Source: Alteromonas sp. IB21 | GTDB lineage: Bacteria > Pseudomonadota > Gammaproteobacteria > Enterobacterales > Alteromonadaceae | Length of the DNA stretch: 52,972 bases | Direction: 5' to 3' | Assembly: GCF_016405965.1 (NCBI RefSeq) | Contig: NZ_JAEFCD010000033.1 | Span: forward strand, 1-52,972 | Shown: in pieces, positions 30,209-40,546 of the stretch | How the letters are laid out: the number at the start of each line of letters is the position of its first letter | Numbering within the stretch: the first letter of the stretch is position 1 | Translations under genes and position numbers: made by a program | Notes under the pieces: model-generated | What the model was told of the DNA's origin: nothing | What the model saw: the letters and a program-made list of their open reading frames with translations, nothing else | Database searches by the model: none

Positions 30209-31378
30209 ATGAAAACAAATATCCCCCAGTCTGTAAATGCTAAGCGAATATGCAAAATCGCTGCTTCAGTTGCGTGTGTCGCTACGTTATCCGCTAGCCA
30301 GTTTGCACTGGCTCACGGCGACCACGATCACGGCGTAAGTGACGATGAACTTACTGTTACCACCCTGGCAGAGGGGCTTGTTCATCCGTGGGGAATGGCA
30401 TTTTTACCGAATGGTGACATGCTCATTACTGAGCGAGCGGGTGGTATTCAGCGTTTATCGAAAGACGGCACGTTGTCGGGACGATTAGAAAACGTGCCTG
30501 AGGTTGTAGCGCAAAACCAAGGCGGTATGCTTGATATTGTTATAGACCCAGATTTTGCCAGCAACAACACTATTTATTTTTGTTACAGCAAAGCAAGTGA
30601 TGCAGCGGATAAACCTGGAAGTAGCAGCAGTGTTGCCAAAGCCACCTTAGCCGACAAAGGTCTTGAAAACGTTCAGGTGATATTTAGTGCCGATTCAATC
30701 GTAGATAACGGCTTTCATTTTGGCTGTCGCCTCACGTTTGATGCCGACAACAAGCTATATGTTGCCATGGGCGATCGCTATAAATACATGAAGGAAGCAC
30801 AAAATACCAATAACCACTTCGGTAAAATAGTACGTATTAATACCGATGGTAGCGTACCGCAAGACAATCCGTTTACTGATGGTGATGCGCCTGAGATATT
30901 CAGTTATGGCCATCGTAATGTGCAAGGTATAACAGTTCATCCTGAAACTGGCGCAGTCTGGGCGATGGAGCATGGCCCTAAAGGTGGTGATGAAATCAAT
31001 ATCCTTGAAAAAGGGGCGAATTATGGCTGGCCTTCAATAACTTACGGTATTGATTACAGCGGTGAAATAATCAGCGACAAGACCCATATGGATGGTATGA
31101 AGCAGCCATGGATTTACTGGGATCCGTCCATAGCGCCAAGCGGTCTAACCTTTTATCAGGGGGATATGTTCAAAGAGTGGAACGGCGATATATTGGTTGG
31201 CTCTTTAAAGTTTACTCACCTTCGTCGAATTGAAGTAGAAAATGGTGAGGCAGTGGAACAGTTTGAATACTTACGAGACAATCAAGCCCGTATACGTGAT
31301 GTTGAAGTGGGCCCCGATGGCGCTATCTATTTATTAACCGACGCGCCTAATGGAAAAGTTCTAAAGTTAACTAAGTAG
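30209..31378 (+). CDS. PQQ-dependent soluble aldose dehydrogenase-like protein
   Basis: A 389-residue secreted six-bladed beta-propeller of the YliI/sGDH (GSDH) family, which oxidises aldoses with PQQ and calcium. The signal peptide runs to about residue 35 (ALA). Signatures are HPWGMAFLPNGDMLITER, GFHFGCRLTFD (catalytic His region), YVAMGDR, SYGHRNVQG and WAMEHGPKGGDE. The mature N-terminus is HGDHDHG, a His/Asp metal-binding-like stretch resembling the start of the PCuAC protein two genes upstream. No PQQ-synthesis genes lie in the window. The ribosome-binding site is weak (AAAGG at a long distance). Confidence 0.9.
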   Translation: MKTNIPQSVNAKRICKIAASVACVATLSASQFALAHGDHDHGVSDDELTVTTLAEGLVHPWGMAFLPNGDMLITERAGGIQRLSKDGTLSGRLENVPEVVAQNQGGMLDIVIDPDFASNNTIYFCYSKASDAADKPGSSSSVAKATLADKGLENVQVIFSADSIVDNGFHFGCRLTFDADNKLYVAMGDRYKYMKEAQNTNNHFGKIVRINTDGSVPQDNPFTDGDAPEIFSYGHRNVQGITVHPETGAVWAMEHGPKGGDEINILEKGANYGWPSITYGIDYSGEIISDKTHMDGMKQPWIYWDPSIAPSGLTFYQGDMFKEWNGDILVGSLKFTHLRRIEVENGEAVEQFEYLRDNQARIRDVEVGPDGAIYLLTDAPNGKVLKLTK

Positions 31379-31395
31379 CTGAGTTAGCAAGCATA

Positions 31396-31426
31396 AAAAA
31401 AGCGCCACATCATGTGGCGCTTTTTA
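31396..31426. terminator. Bidirectional terminator between convergent genes
   Basis: AGCGCCACAT c ATGTGGCGCT with A and T runs on either side. It lies between the sugar-dehydrogenase and S9-peptidase stops and can end transcription from both. Confidence 0.9.
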
Positions 31427-31441
31427 CATTAAGGACAAACG

Positions 31442-33556
31442 TTATTCGGTGTCTTTTTCTTTCCTATAGCGCTCAAACCACGCCATGATGTTCCCCACTT
31501 TTTGGATTAAACGTGAGGGGCGGCTTGCTATACCGTGTGACGCTCCCGGGATGCGGACCATAGCAGCATCGACACCTTGTAATTTAAGCGCTTGGTAATA
31601 CTGTTCAGACTCACTGATCGGAGTACGGTAGTCAGCCTCACCGGTGAGTAGCATTGTTGGCGTTTTCACGTTACCTACTAAACTCAAAGGGCTGCGCTTC
31701 CAAAGCTTATCTGCGATATTCCAAGGCTTATCAGCCATCCAATACTGGCTGAAGAAGGGGTAGGCATCAGCAGTCAGTGCAAAGCTTATCCAGTTAATCA
31801 CAGGTTTGGCTACTACCGCTGCCGTAAAACGGTCGGTTTTACCGATAGACCAGGCGGTTAATACGCCGCCGCCAGAGCCACCGGTTATGAAAAGATTATC
31901 GCTGTCTATGTAACCTTTCTCTACCACCGCGTCCACCACATCCATTAGGTCGTTGTAGTCCTCAGATGGGTAGTTATGGTGAATAAGGTTGCCAAAATCT
32001 TCACCGTAAGAGCTACTGCCCCTTGGATTTGACCATACCACTACGTAGCCCTGCGCCGCCATTAGCTGTATTTCCATCGCAAAGTGAGGACCATAAGCAG
32101 CATGCGGGCCGCCATGAATTTCTAGAATAAGTGGGTACTTTTTGCTGCTATCAAAGCCAGGAGGCAAGGCAATCCACGCGTCAATGGTGCGTTCATCAAC
32201 GCTAGATACAACAGATAGGTCCTGAACTTGAGCAAGTGCCTTATGGCCTAACGCATCGCTATTTAAATCAGTAAGCTGTGTGTCTTTTTTCCCTTTGCGG
32301 TAAAGCGCGAGGTCACCGGGGGTGGTTCGACTCGCCGTCGTGTAAACAATATCGCCTTTGTCACTAACAGCGAAATCGCCAGAGGTATAAGGGCGTCCAA
32401 AGGCTTGGCCACCAAGCGTTACATCAATAGGTTTTATGTCACCTTTCAAATTCACGGTGGCAAGCTTGGTTTCCCCCTGATCACGGTAAGAAAATATTAA
32501 GCCACGACTGTCTCTACGCCATTCAAATTTACCTAAACTTCTATCTAATGCTTCAGTCAAGCGAGTGATGTTGCCGCTTTCAAGTTCAAGGACAACGAGA
32601 TCACCATTCTGGTAGGACAGCTTCCTGTCATTCAGTTGAGTAAAAGCCAAGTACTTACCGTCAGGGCTTAACGTAGGGCTACCCTCAGGTCCGTCAATAT
32701 CGGTAACTTGTTCAATATCTGCCGTCTTCACATTCACTTTGTAAATGTCACTAGACAGCGGGTTCAACGCATAGTCTTCTTGGTGGGGAGTGGCGAAGTA
32801 AACCCAGTCATTGTCATTCGAAAAAGAAAGAGCGCCGCCACTTGGGAATTTTCCTGAAGTCAGCTGACGTGGTGTACCGCCCTCAACAGGCAGCAGATAG
32901 ATTTGATCAAACCCTTCTCTCAGATAGCCTCTGCCGTCGCCTCGATACTGCACCGCGTCAATATATGTGGCTTGCTCTGCCCACTTTGCGCCTTCTGGCT
33001 TATTTGGCATAGCGGTAAACAGTGGCTTTTGTTTTTCTTCCGTAAACAGTGTAAATGCGAGCGATTTACTGTCGTGAGACCAGGCCAACTGGCGAGGCGT
33101 TTCACTGGTATTCGTTAGCCGCACAGACTGCATTGTATCTAAATAGTAAAGGTGGAGTTGCCCTCTGCCATTAACTGCCTTCGTGTAGGCCACCATTTTA
33201 CCGTTGGGTGATAACGTAGCTTGAGATAGGTTCTCATCTAAACCGATAAATGGGCGGTGTTCGCCTGATTTTATATCTACCTGCCAAAGCCTGCTTTGAC
33301 GACTGTCCGACATAATGTCCATGCTCTGTCGAGCATATACCACGGTTTTTTCATCAATAAACTGTGGGTTAGCGACAAACTCTAAATTAAAGGTGTCACC
33401 AAAAGCGAGTGCATTAGAAGGTACAAGAGAGGCGCTGTCTTCCTGCTCCTGTATTGCATAAGTTTGACCCGCACTGACGGCAAGTAGTGAAAACGCTGTC
33501 GATGTGACTAAAAAGCCTTTTCGGATAGACCGAGAAGTAAAGCGAAACGCAGACAT
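31442..33556 (-). CDS. Exported S9-family prolyl oligopeptidase-like peptidase
   Basis: A 704-residue serine peptidase with a signal peptide (about residues 1-34), a WD40-like beta-propeller (about 50-430) and an alpha/beta-hydrolase catalytic domain (about 450-700). The nucleophile Ser561 sits in GGSGGG. The acid is in GEADYRTPISES and the His in GASHGIASRPS. The oxyanion region HGGPHAAYGPHF is also present. It resembles acylaminoacyl-peptidase/dipeptidyl-peptidase types that cut short peptides, here in the periplasm. AAGGA precedes the ATG. Confidence 0.94.
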   Translation of the reverse strand: MSAFRFTSRSIRKGFLVTSTAFSLLAVSAGQTYAIQEQEDSASLVPSNALAFGDTFNLEFVANPQFIDEKTVVYARQSMDIMSDSRQSRLWQVDIKSGEHRPFIGLDENLSQATLSPNGKMVAYTKAVNGRGQLHLYYLDTMQSVRLTNTSETPRQLAWSHDSKSLAFTLFTEEKQKPLFTAMPNKPEGAKWAEQATYIDAVQYRGDGRGYLREGFDQIYLLPVEGGTPRQLTSGKFPSGGALSFSNDNDWVYFATPHQEDYALNPLSSDIYKVNVKTADIEQVTDIDGPEGSPTLSPDGKYLAFTQLNDRKLSYQNGDLVVLELESGNITRLTEALDRSLGKFEWRRDSRGLIFSYRDQGETKLATVNLKGDIKPIDVTLGGQAFGRPYTSGDFAVSDKGDIVYTTASRTTPGDLALYRKGKKDTQLTDLNSDALGHKALAQVQDLSVVSSVDERTIDAWIALPPGFDSSKKYPLILEIHGGPHAAYGPHFAMEIQLMAAQGYVVVWSNPRGSSSYGEDFGNLIHHNYPSEDYNDLMDVVDAVVEKGYIDSDNLFITGGSGGGVLTAWSIGKTDRFTAAVVAKPVINWISFALTADAYPFFSQYWMADKPWNIADKLWKRSPLSLVGNVKTPTMLLTGEADYRTPISESEQYYQALKLQGVDAAMVRIPGASHGIASRPSRLIQKVGNIMAWFERYRKEKDTE

Positions 33557-33735
33557 GGTGGTTCCTTTTTATTGTTCTGGCGCAGAGCGCGATAGATTTG
33601 GCGATTGCTGTTATTGACTGAACATTAGAGTCAGCCTGGTAGGGCAAGCCTTGCCTTAAACATATCGCTTTAGTTTCTCGTATGTAAAGAGTGTGCGGTA
33701 AAGACGCGAAATAACGTGTTAAAAAGAGCGTTGTC

Positions 33736-34074
33736 TTATTTTTCCTCTCCCCTTAAGCTGATTTTGCCCGTCAGAATGTCTTTAAACATGACCCAGTCAC
33801 CAATTAGGCTATAAATAGGGTGCTTGAAAGTGGCAGGGCGATTTTTCTCAAAAAAGAAATGACCGACCCAAGCGAATCCATAGCCCACTAAAGGAATTGC
33901 CCACAATATAGCCCAGTGGCCGGTTACGATAGCGGCAGCAATAACGCCTAAGACTAACCATGAGCCAATGAAATGAAGAGTACGGCACGTACCGTCTCTG
34001 TGTTCATTTAAGTAAAAAGGATAAAAGGCTTTAAACGAAGTAAATTCGGTATTCTCGCTGGTTTGTGTAGTCAT
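33736..34074 (-). CDS. Mpo1-like membrane protein (DUF962)
   Basis: A 112-residue protein of the DUF962/Mpo1 family with two membrane helices (about 35-52 and 56-72). The conserved metal-site histidines are in YLNEHRDGTCRTLHFIG and GHFFFEKNRPATFKHP. Yeast Mpo1 is an Fe(II)-dependent dioxygenase in 2-hydroxy fatty acid alpha-oxidation. Bacterial homologues are uncharacterised, so function here is inferred from family only. GAGAGGGG precedes the ATG. Confidence 0.88.
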   Translation of the reverse strand: MTTQTSENTEFTSFKAFYPFYLNEHRDGTCRTLHFIGSWLVLGVIAAAIVTGHWAILWAIPLVGYGFAWVGHFFFEKNRPATFKHPIYSLIGDWVMFKDILTGKISLRGEEK

Positions 34075-34251
34075 AAACCCCTCTCAGTCTAGGTGTAACA
34101 GCAAAACTTCACACTACATTAACATCACACTCCATAACAAATAGTCGCCAATCCGACAAAGGTAAAGGCTTTATTCACGCTAAGCTAACCTTGTAATTTA
34201 TCTATTACTGCCCCATATTCCACACAACATAAGTAATTAAAGGCCTGCGTT

Positions 34252-35121
34252 ATGGAAAATCTCGTTGCGAATAGCCAAGCAACTATTGTTGATATTACGG
34301 TAGAAAACTTTCAACAAATTATTATTGAAGCATCTCAAGATAAGCTGGTGCTTATCGACTTTTGGGCTGACTGGTGCGAGCCTTGCAAAGATTTCATGCC
34401 TATTCTTGAGAAGTTAGCGGGTGAATATAGCCAGCACCTAATCTTGGCGAAAGTAGATTGTGAAGCGCAACAAGAAGTTGCCGCGCAGTTCGGTATCAGA
34501 AGTCTACCCACAGTAATGGTGGTTCAAAATGGTCAGCCAGTCGATGGCTTTGCTGGCGTTCAGCCTGAACAGCAAATTCGCGAAATGCTTTCCAAATACC
34601 TTCCTAATCCAGAAGATGATTTGCTTGCTACTGCGGGTAAGGCCATTCAGCAGGGTGAATACGCAGAAGCACTGCCAGCGGCCAAAGAAGCGTTGACGCT
34701 TAACCCTGATAACGTAAATGCCAAGTATATGCTTATTGACTGCTACATTGAGACAGGGTCAATTGACACTGCGAAAGCGTTACTTGAAGAGATTAAGTTG
34801 GTCGACCAAGACTCTCGTTACAAAAGCTTAGCGGGCAAAATTGAGTTGGCAGAGCAGGCGGCTGACACGCCGGAAATTCGTAATCTTCAAGCTGCGGTAG
34901 AAGCTAACCCAGATGATCTTCAACTGAAAGTAGACTTAGCCGTACAATTGCACCAGGCAAACAAATCTCAAGATGCGCTAGCGCTTCTCTACAGCGTGCT
35001 GAAAAAAGAGCTCGGCTTTGGTGATGCAAGAAAGCTAATGATGGATATGATAAATGCCCTGGCAGATGGTGATCCGCTAAAGTCAGAATACCGCCGTAAG
35101 GTCTACAGCCTTCTGTACTAA
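34252..35121 (+). CDS. cnoX: Thioredoxin-TPR chaperedoxin (CnoX/YbbN family)
   Basis: A 289-residue fusion of a thioredoxin domain (about 12-115) and a C-terminal TPR domain (about 125-285), the layout of E. coli CnoX (YbbN). CnoX holds unfolding proteins under oxidative stress and passes them to GroEL and DnaK. This copy carries a full redox pair Cys42-Cys45 in WCEPC, whereas E. coli CnoX has SQHC and lacks oxidoreductase activity. A thiol-reducing role is therefore possible. AAAGGCC lies upstream of the ATG. It stands alone. Confidence 0.9.
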   Translation: MENLVANSQATIVDITVENFQQIIIEASQDKLVLIDFWADWCEPCKDFMPILEKLAGEYSQHLILAKVDCEAQQEVAAQFGIRSLPTVMVVQNGQPVDGFAGVQPEQQIREMLSKYLPNPEDDLLATAGKAIQQGEYAEALPAAKEALTLNPDNVNAKYMLIDCYIETGSIDTAKALLEEIKLVDQDSRYKSLAGKIELAEQAADTPEIRNLQAAVEANPDDLQLKVDLAVQLHQANKSQDALALLYSVLKKELGFGDARKLMMDMINALADGDPLKSEYRRKVYSLLY

Positions 35122-35181
35122 CCAGCGCTGCCTATAATAAAACCTGATAAACGTTTTATAATCAGTCGGCTACATAGACCA

Positions 35182-35607
35182 CTATGGTTTTACTATAGGT
35201 GAAAACCCTTCTTTATGTAGCCAGTTAAGCGCGTCGAAGTACTTGTGAAAATATTCTCGTTCGTAGTTATTACTAATAAAGTCGCGATGTTTTGAAGGGT
35301 GAGTTCGCTCTAACTGAGCACGTTTTACCATTCCAACATCCAATACATAAGCTGAACGGGTCAACCCCCGGCTAATATTGACTTTTATTGCTTCGGTCAG
35401 CCGGGTTTGGCATTCAGGGGTAGATAGCACCCATCGCCGAGCGTCCATTAACGCTGCCCAAGGTTTGCTATCAAAAGTGCTAATGATGTCATGCATTTCT
35501 TCTACGAAGAATTCAGTGGTTTTCAAGTTCCATGCGCCTGTCGCGAACACTTCAAGTACGTTACCTGATATATCCAAAGAGTAATTTCCATATTTAGGGA
35601 AACGCAT
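35182..35607 (-). CDS. Conserved hypothetical, possible SpoIIAA/STAS-like fold
   Basis: A 141-residue soluble protein without signal peptide. I do not firmly recognise it. The opening pattern (GNYSLDISGNVLEVFATGAWNLKTTEFFVEEM, a central PWAALMDARRW strand, then a helix and SAYVLDVG) resembles SpoIIAA-like/STAS-like domains. AAGG lies before the ATG. It is convergent with the chaperedoxin gene and has its own upstream region of about 270 bases. Confidence 0.65.
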   Translation of the reverse strand: MRFPKYGNYSLDISGNVLEVFATGAWNLKTTEFFVEEMHDIISTFDSKPWAALMDARRWVLSTPECQTRLTEAIKVNISRGLTRSAYVLDVGMVKRAQLERTHPSKHRDFISNNYEREYFHKYFDALNWLHKEGFSPIVKP

Positions 35608-35879
35608 AAAAAACCTTTTTATAGATCCACTGATATAAGACTAACCATTAAATCGAGAAACACAAACTCGTTTTTGAAATGTCAGCTACGGATGTGGATT
35701 CCACACCTGTTTGACAAACATCAGAAATAACATCAATTCACATAAATTGGGCAAAACTATTTACACTTTAATTGTAAATAAATGTTATCGGCTTTAATCA
35801 GAGCCATGCGCACACCATAGAACTTTGATACTGTTTACCCAGTTATTTATTTTGCACGATTTTCACTTAGGTAGCAGGT

Positions 35880-37058
35880 ATGTCATATCAAAAGTTTTAC
35901 ACGGGTTTTCTTAACGCGAATAAACATAAACAACACTATGCCTGCCACAGCCATTATTTTTGGCCAGACTGTACCCGCGACGCAATGTTGGAATACTGGG
36001 ATGACAGCGCAACATATGTAGACGAGAAGTGGGGATACTTCTTCGAAACACTCGTACCAGAACTACAGCAACGCATTAGCGATATCCTAAAAACGGGTGC
36101 CCCAGAGCAAATTGTCTTTGCGCCTAATACCCATGAACTACTGTACCGCATTATGAGTTGTATCGACTCGTCTGTGCCGTATAAAGTGGTATCGACAGAC
36201 AGCGAGTTCCATAGTTTTCAGCGTCAGGCCAGTAGAATGCAAGAGCAAGGCGCGATAGAACTCATTACCGTGCCAACTAAACCTTATGATACTTTCTCTT
36301 CACGCTTTATTGCAGCTATTGCTGAGCATAATCCTGAGTTGGTTTTTTTCAGTCAGGTCTTCTTCAACTCGGGTTATGTCGTAGATGACGTTGCGGATAT
36401 TGTAAACAGCGTGACCAACAACGATACACTGGTCGTGGTCGATGGGTATCATGGCTTTATGGCAAAACCTACGAATTTAAAAGCCATTGCTCATCGCGCT
36501 TTTTATCTAGCGGGTAGTTACAAATACGCTCAAGCAGGTGAGGGCGCGTGCTTTGCACATGTGCCCACAGGATGCAATTTAAGACCGGTTTATACAGGTT
36601 GGTTTGCTGAGTTTGGGGAATTAGACAAGCCACGCATTGCAGGTGGAAAGGAAAGCGTTCCCTACAGTCTAGATGGAATGCGCTTTGCTGGGGCAACAAT
36701 GGACTTCACGGCGCTGTATCGTCTAAGAGCGGTACTTCGCATGTTTGAGCAGAATGATATCAGTGTCGAAACGGTAAATGACCATGTGATGGGCATGCAG
36801 CGTATATTTTTAGATAAGCTGGCTGAATATAATCATCCGCTACTCAATGAAGAAAACTTGGTGGTAAGGGATGCATCAAAAAGAGGGCACTTTTTGACGT
36901 TCGAATTAGAGGATGCTGACGTTACCAAACAATTAGCGTTAACCCTTAAATCACACCATATTCTTACCGATTTTCGAGGCAACCGCTTACGGTTTGGTTT
37001 TGGTCTCTATCATACGGCCGACTACATCGACCTCGCCGCGCTAGTTAATATGGTCTAG
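35880..37058 (+). CDS. Kynureninase-like class V PLP enzyme
   Basis: A 392-residue fold-type I PLP enzyme related to kynureninase and class V aminotransferases. The expected PLP lysine is Lys215 in AGSYKYAQAGEG, and the cofactor Asp is in VVVDGYHGF. APNTHELLYR provides the phosphate-binding loop. There is an unusual His/Cys-rich N-terminus (HYACHSHYFWPDC). No tryptophan-catabolism genes surround it, so the reaction is not readable. GTAGCAGGT just before the ATG is a weak binding site. A DUF2065 gene follows after 31 bases and may be cotranscribed. Confidence 0.82.
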   Translation: MSYQKFYTGFLNANKHKQHYACHSHYFWPDCTRDAMLEYWDDSATYVDEKWGYFFETLVPELQQRISDILKTGAPEQIVFAPNTHELLYRIMSCIDSSVPYKVVSTDSEFHSFQRQASRMQEQGAIELITVPTKPYDTFSSRFIAAIAEHNPELVFFSQVFFNSGYVVDDVADIVNSVTNNDTLVVVDGYHGFMAKPTNLKAIAHRAFYLAGSYKYAQAGEGACFAHVPTGCNLRPVYTGWFAEFGELDKPRIAGGKESVPYSLDGMRFAGATMDFTALYRLRAVLRMFEQNDISVETVNDHVMGMQRIFLDKLAEYNHPLLNEENLVVRDASKRGHFLTFELEDADVTKQLALTLKSHHILTDFRGNRLRFGFGLYHTADYIDLAALVNMV

Positions 37059-37089
37059 ACCGTCTAAGAAGTACAAAAAAGGATAATGT

Positions 37090-37272
37090 ATGGAATGGCT
37101 TTTGCCCGCGGTGGCGCTGGTTTTAATTATCGAGGGAATTGGCCCGCTGCTCTTTCCTAATAAATGGCGAAACTATCTACTGGAAATCAGTCAGCAGCCT
37201 ACCAATCAGCTTCGTCAAATCGGCGGTACGCTTGTTATTATTGGCGTGCTGTTATTGTTTTATTTTAGCTAG
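37090..37272 (+). CDS. DUF2065 small membrane protein
   Basis: A 60-residue protein with two membrane helices (about 3-20 and 42-59) separated by a short loop (FPNKWRNYLLEIS), the DUF2065 (E. coli YjeT) pattern. Its function is unknown. AAAAAAGGA precedes the ATG. In E. coli yjeT is also directly upstream of purA, so the arrangement is conserved, although a terminator separates the two genes here. Confidence 0.88.
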   Translation: MEWLLPAVALVLIIEGIGPLLFPNKWRNYLLEISQQPTNQLRQIGGTLVIIGVLLLFYFS

Positions 37273-37277
37273 TAAAG

Positions 37278-37304
37278 AGTAAAGCGCCGTCGCTTTACTT
37301 TTTT
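37278..37304 (+). terminator. Intrinsic terminator after DUF2065 gene
   Basis: A 9-bp stem AGTAAAGCG / CGCTTTACT with loop CCGT and a T run. It isolates purA from the genes upstream. Confidence 0.85.
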
Positions 37305-37527
37305 CATCTTTTTATTCTATCCGTGAGTAAAGTGCTAAAATCTGACTGCGGCTGTCTCTTCGTTGTCTGAAAATCATTCGGCACCTGAATAAACGTGGTT
37401 GAATAAACCATTCACATCCAACGGTTTTTAAAAGCAAAAGTAAAATAGTGGTATTTTTGTTCGAAAAAGGGGTGATCCTTGCCCTAGAATTTTGTAGAAT
37501 CCCCGCCTAATTTTCTTACACATATGA

Positions 37528-38829
<1,302 letters not shown>

Positions 38830-38851
38830 AAACACCACGTTGAATACCTTC

Positions 38852-38879
38852 AAAAGCCCAGTTTTCACTGGGCTTTTTT
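38852..38879 (+). terminator. Intrinsic terminator after purA
   Basis: Stem AAAAGCCCAG / CTGGGCTTTT with loop TTTTCA, followed by Ts. Confidence 0.9.
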
Positions 38880-38914
38880 ATTTTTTTCTTATGGATTTCC
38901 AGTAAGTCCTCTTT

Positions 38915-38965
38915 GTCTAGCGTCCGTCCGCTATACATCTTCATTCCGCTTACGGACGGTTAGAC
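38915..38965. repeat. Long inverted repeat upstream of the aldehyde dehydrogenase
   Basis: A perfect 7-base inverted repeat CCGTCCG (38924-38930) / CGGACGG (38953-38959), with 22 bases between, is flanked by a second imperfect pair GTCTA (38915-38919) / TAGAC (38961-38965). It lies in the 299-base gap between purA and the aldehyde dehydrogenase. There is no T run after it, so it is more likely an operator or RNA structure than a terminator. Confidence 0.5.
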
Positions 38966-39128
38966 ACGTTCGCATTAAACATTAATTAACATTTTAGTTG
39001 CGTTGTCTTCGAACATCCCTATTAATATAAGATAGTATCAGTTAATTATTGCGCTGCTTTGCCCGGCAACAACCTTAAGATGAACCATATAATTGTTGTA
39101 GTGGGTGTAATGCTATCGGAGCCTTCTT

Positions 39129-40535
39129 ATGCCAAATAGACCTTCTCTTCACGCAGTAGAAACTGGCGTGTGTTTTGTCGACGTTGTTCACAAACTTAAC
39201 GACAGTTTCGATACTGGAAAAACACAGTCCCTCGAGTGGCGTAAAAGTCAGCTTAAGGCATTAGAAACCCTACTTAAAGACAACCAGCACGATATCTTAC
39301 AAGCACTTAAAAATGACTTGGGCAAATGTAAGACCGAAGCTATGGTGGCTGAACAAGGTTTCCTGCTTTCTGATATCAAGCATACGCTTAAGCATTTAGA
39401 CAAATGGGCAAAACCACGCAAAGTATCTACGCCAATGGTGGCGTGGCCGGGTAAAAGTTTTCGAAAACCAGAGCCTCTTGGCACTGTGCTTATTATTGGG
39501 GCGTGGAACTATCCGCTCCAGTTATTGCTTGCTCCTTATATCGCCGCTATTGCAGCGGGCAACTGTGCGGTATTAAAACCCTCAGAACTGGCTGAAGAAA
39601 CCTCTTCGCTGGTGGCTAAGCTTATCCCTCAATATATGGATAATTCATGCGTTGCCGTAATAGAAGGCGGTAAAGATGAAGCGACGGCCCTACTTGCCTG
39701 CAAATGGGACCATATTTTCTACACTGGTGGTGAAGTAGTAGGGAAGATTGTAATGAGCGCCGCCGCCAAGCACTTAACGCCGGTAACCCTGGAACTCGGT
39801 GGAAAAAGCCCGTGCTTTGTCGATAAAAACACAAACTTGGCCGTTACCGCGCGTCGTTTAGTGTGGGGTAAATGGATGAATGCGGGGCAAACCTGTATTG
39901 CGCCAGACTATGTCATTGTAGAAAAGGGCTTTGAGCAAAAGCTTATCGATGCGGTAAAAAAAGAGCTGAAAAAACAGTACGGCAAAGTACCGCTGTCGTC
40001 ACCGGATTATGGCAATATTGTCAATCATCGCCATCTAAAGCGCCTTGAAAGCTACCTTGAAAACGTGAATGTGGTGTATGGCGGCGAGCTAGATACATCC
40101 CGCCCCGCAATGGCTCCCACGCTCGTGCTAGCACCATCGTTAGATAGCCCGTTAATGAAAGAAGAGATTTTCGGCCCCATTCTTCCCATCATTACCGTCG
40201 ACAACATAGACGCGGGCATAAAGCTTGTAAACAGCAGGCCTAAGCCACTTGCGCTTTATGCCTTTAGCGATAAGGATGATGTGCTTGATAACATAATCAG
40301 TAGAACCAGTTCGGGCAGTGTGTGTACTAACGACACTATGCTGTTTATGACAAACCCTGAGTTGCCCTTTGGTGGTGTGGGAAATAGCGGCATGGGGAGC
40401 TATCATGGGCAAGCAGGTTTTGATACATTTAGCCATATCAAAACGGTAATGAAGCGCTCATTCGCGTTAGATGTGTTCTTTCGTTATGCGCCGTTTTCTA
40501 AGTTTAAGCTTTCGTTGCTTAAGAAGTTTTTATAA
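39129..40535 (+). CDS. Class 3-type NAD(P)-dependent aldehyde dehydrogenase
   Basis: A 468-residue enzyme of the class 3/fatty aldehyde dehydrogenase group, which includes the bacterial coniferyl-aldehyde-type enzymes. The catalytic Cys256 is in NAGQTCIAPDY and the general-base Glu222 in LELGGKSP. GAWNYP and PEEIFGP-type (MKEEIFGPILP) segments are present. The C-terminus is hydrophobic and basic (FFRYAPFSKFKLSLLKKFL), suggesting loose membrane association as in fatty aldehyde dehydrogenases. CGGAG precedes the ATG. A VOC-family gene starts 11 bases downstream and is probably cotranscribed. Confidence 0.93.
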   Translation: MPNRPSLHAVETGVCFVDVVHKLNDSFDTGKTQSLEWRKSQLKALETLLKDNQHDILQALKNDLGKCKTEAMVAEQGFLLSDIKHTLKHLDKWAKPRKVSTPMVAWPGKSFRKPEPLGTVLIIGAWNYPLQLLLAPYIAAIAAGNCAVLKPSELAEETSSLVAKLIPQYMDNSCVAVIEGGKDEATALLACKWDHIFYTGGEVVGKIVMSAAAKHLTPVTLELGGKSPCFVDKNTNLAVTARRLVWGKWMNAGQTCIAPDYVIVEKGFEQKLIDAVKKELKKQYGKVPLSSPDYGNIVNHRHLKRLESYLENVNVVYGGELDTSRPAMAPTLVLAPSLDSPLMKEEIFGPILPIITVDNIDAGIKLVNSRPKPLALYAFSDKDDVLDNIISRTSSGSVCTNDTMLFMTNPELPFGGVGNSGMGSYHGQAGFDTFSHIKTVMKRSFALDVFFRYAPFSKFKLSLLKKFL

Positions 40536-40546
40536 CAGGAGTTTTC

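Noticed and set aside
35137..35159. ATAAAAC/GTTTTAT inverted repeat after the chaperedoxin gene as a terminator
   Set aside because: The stem is 7 bp, almost purely A/T, with no T run, too weak to call.
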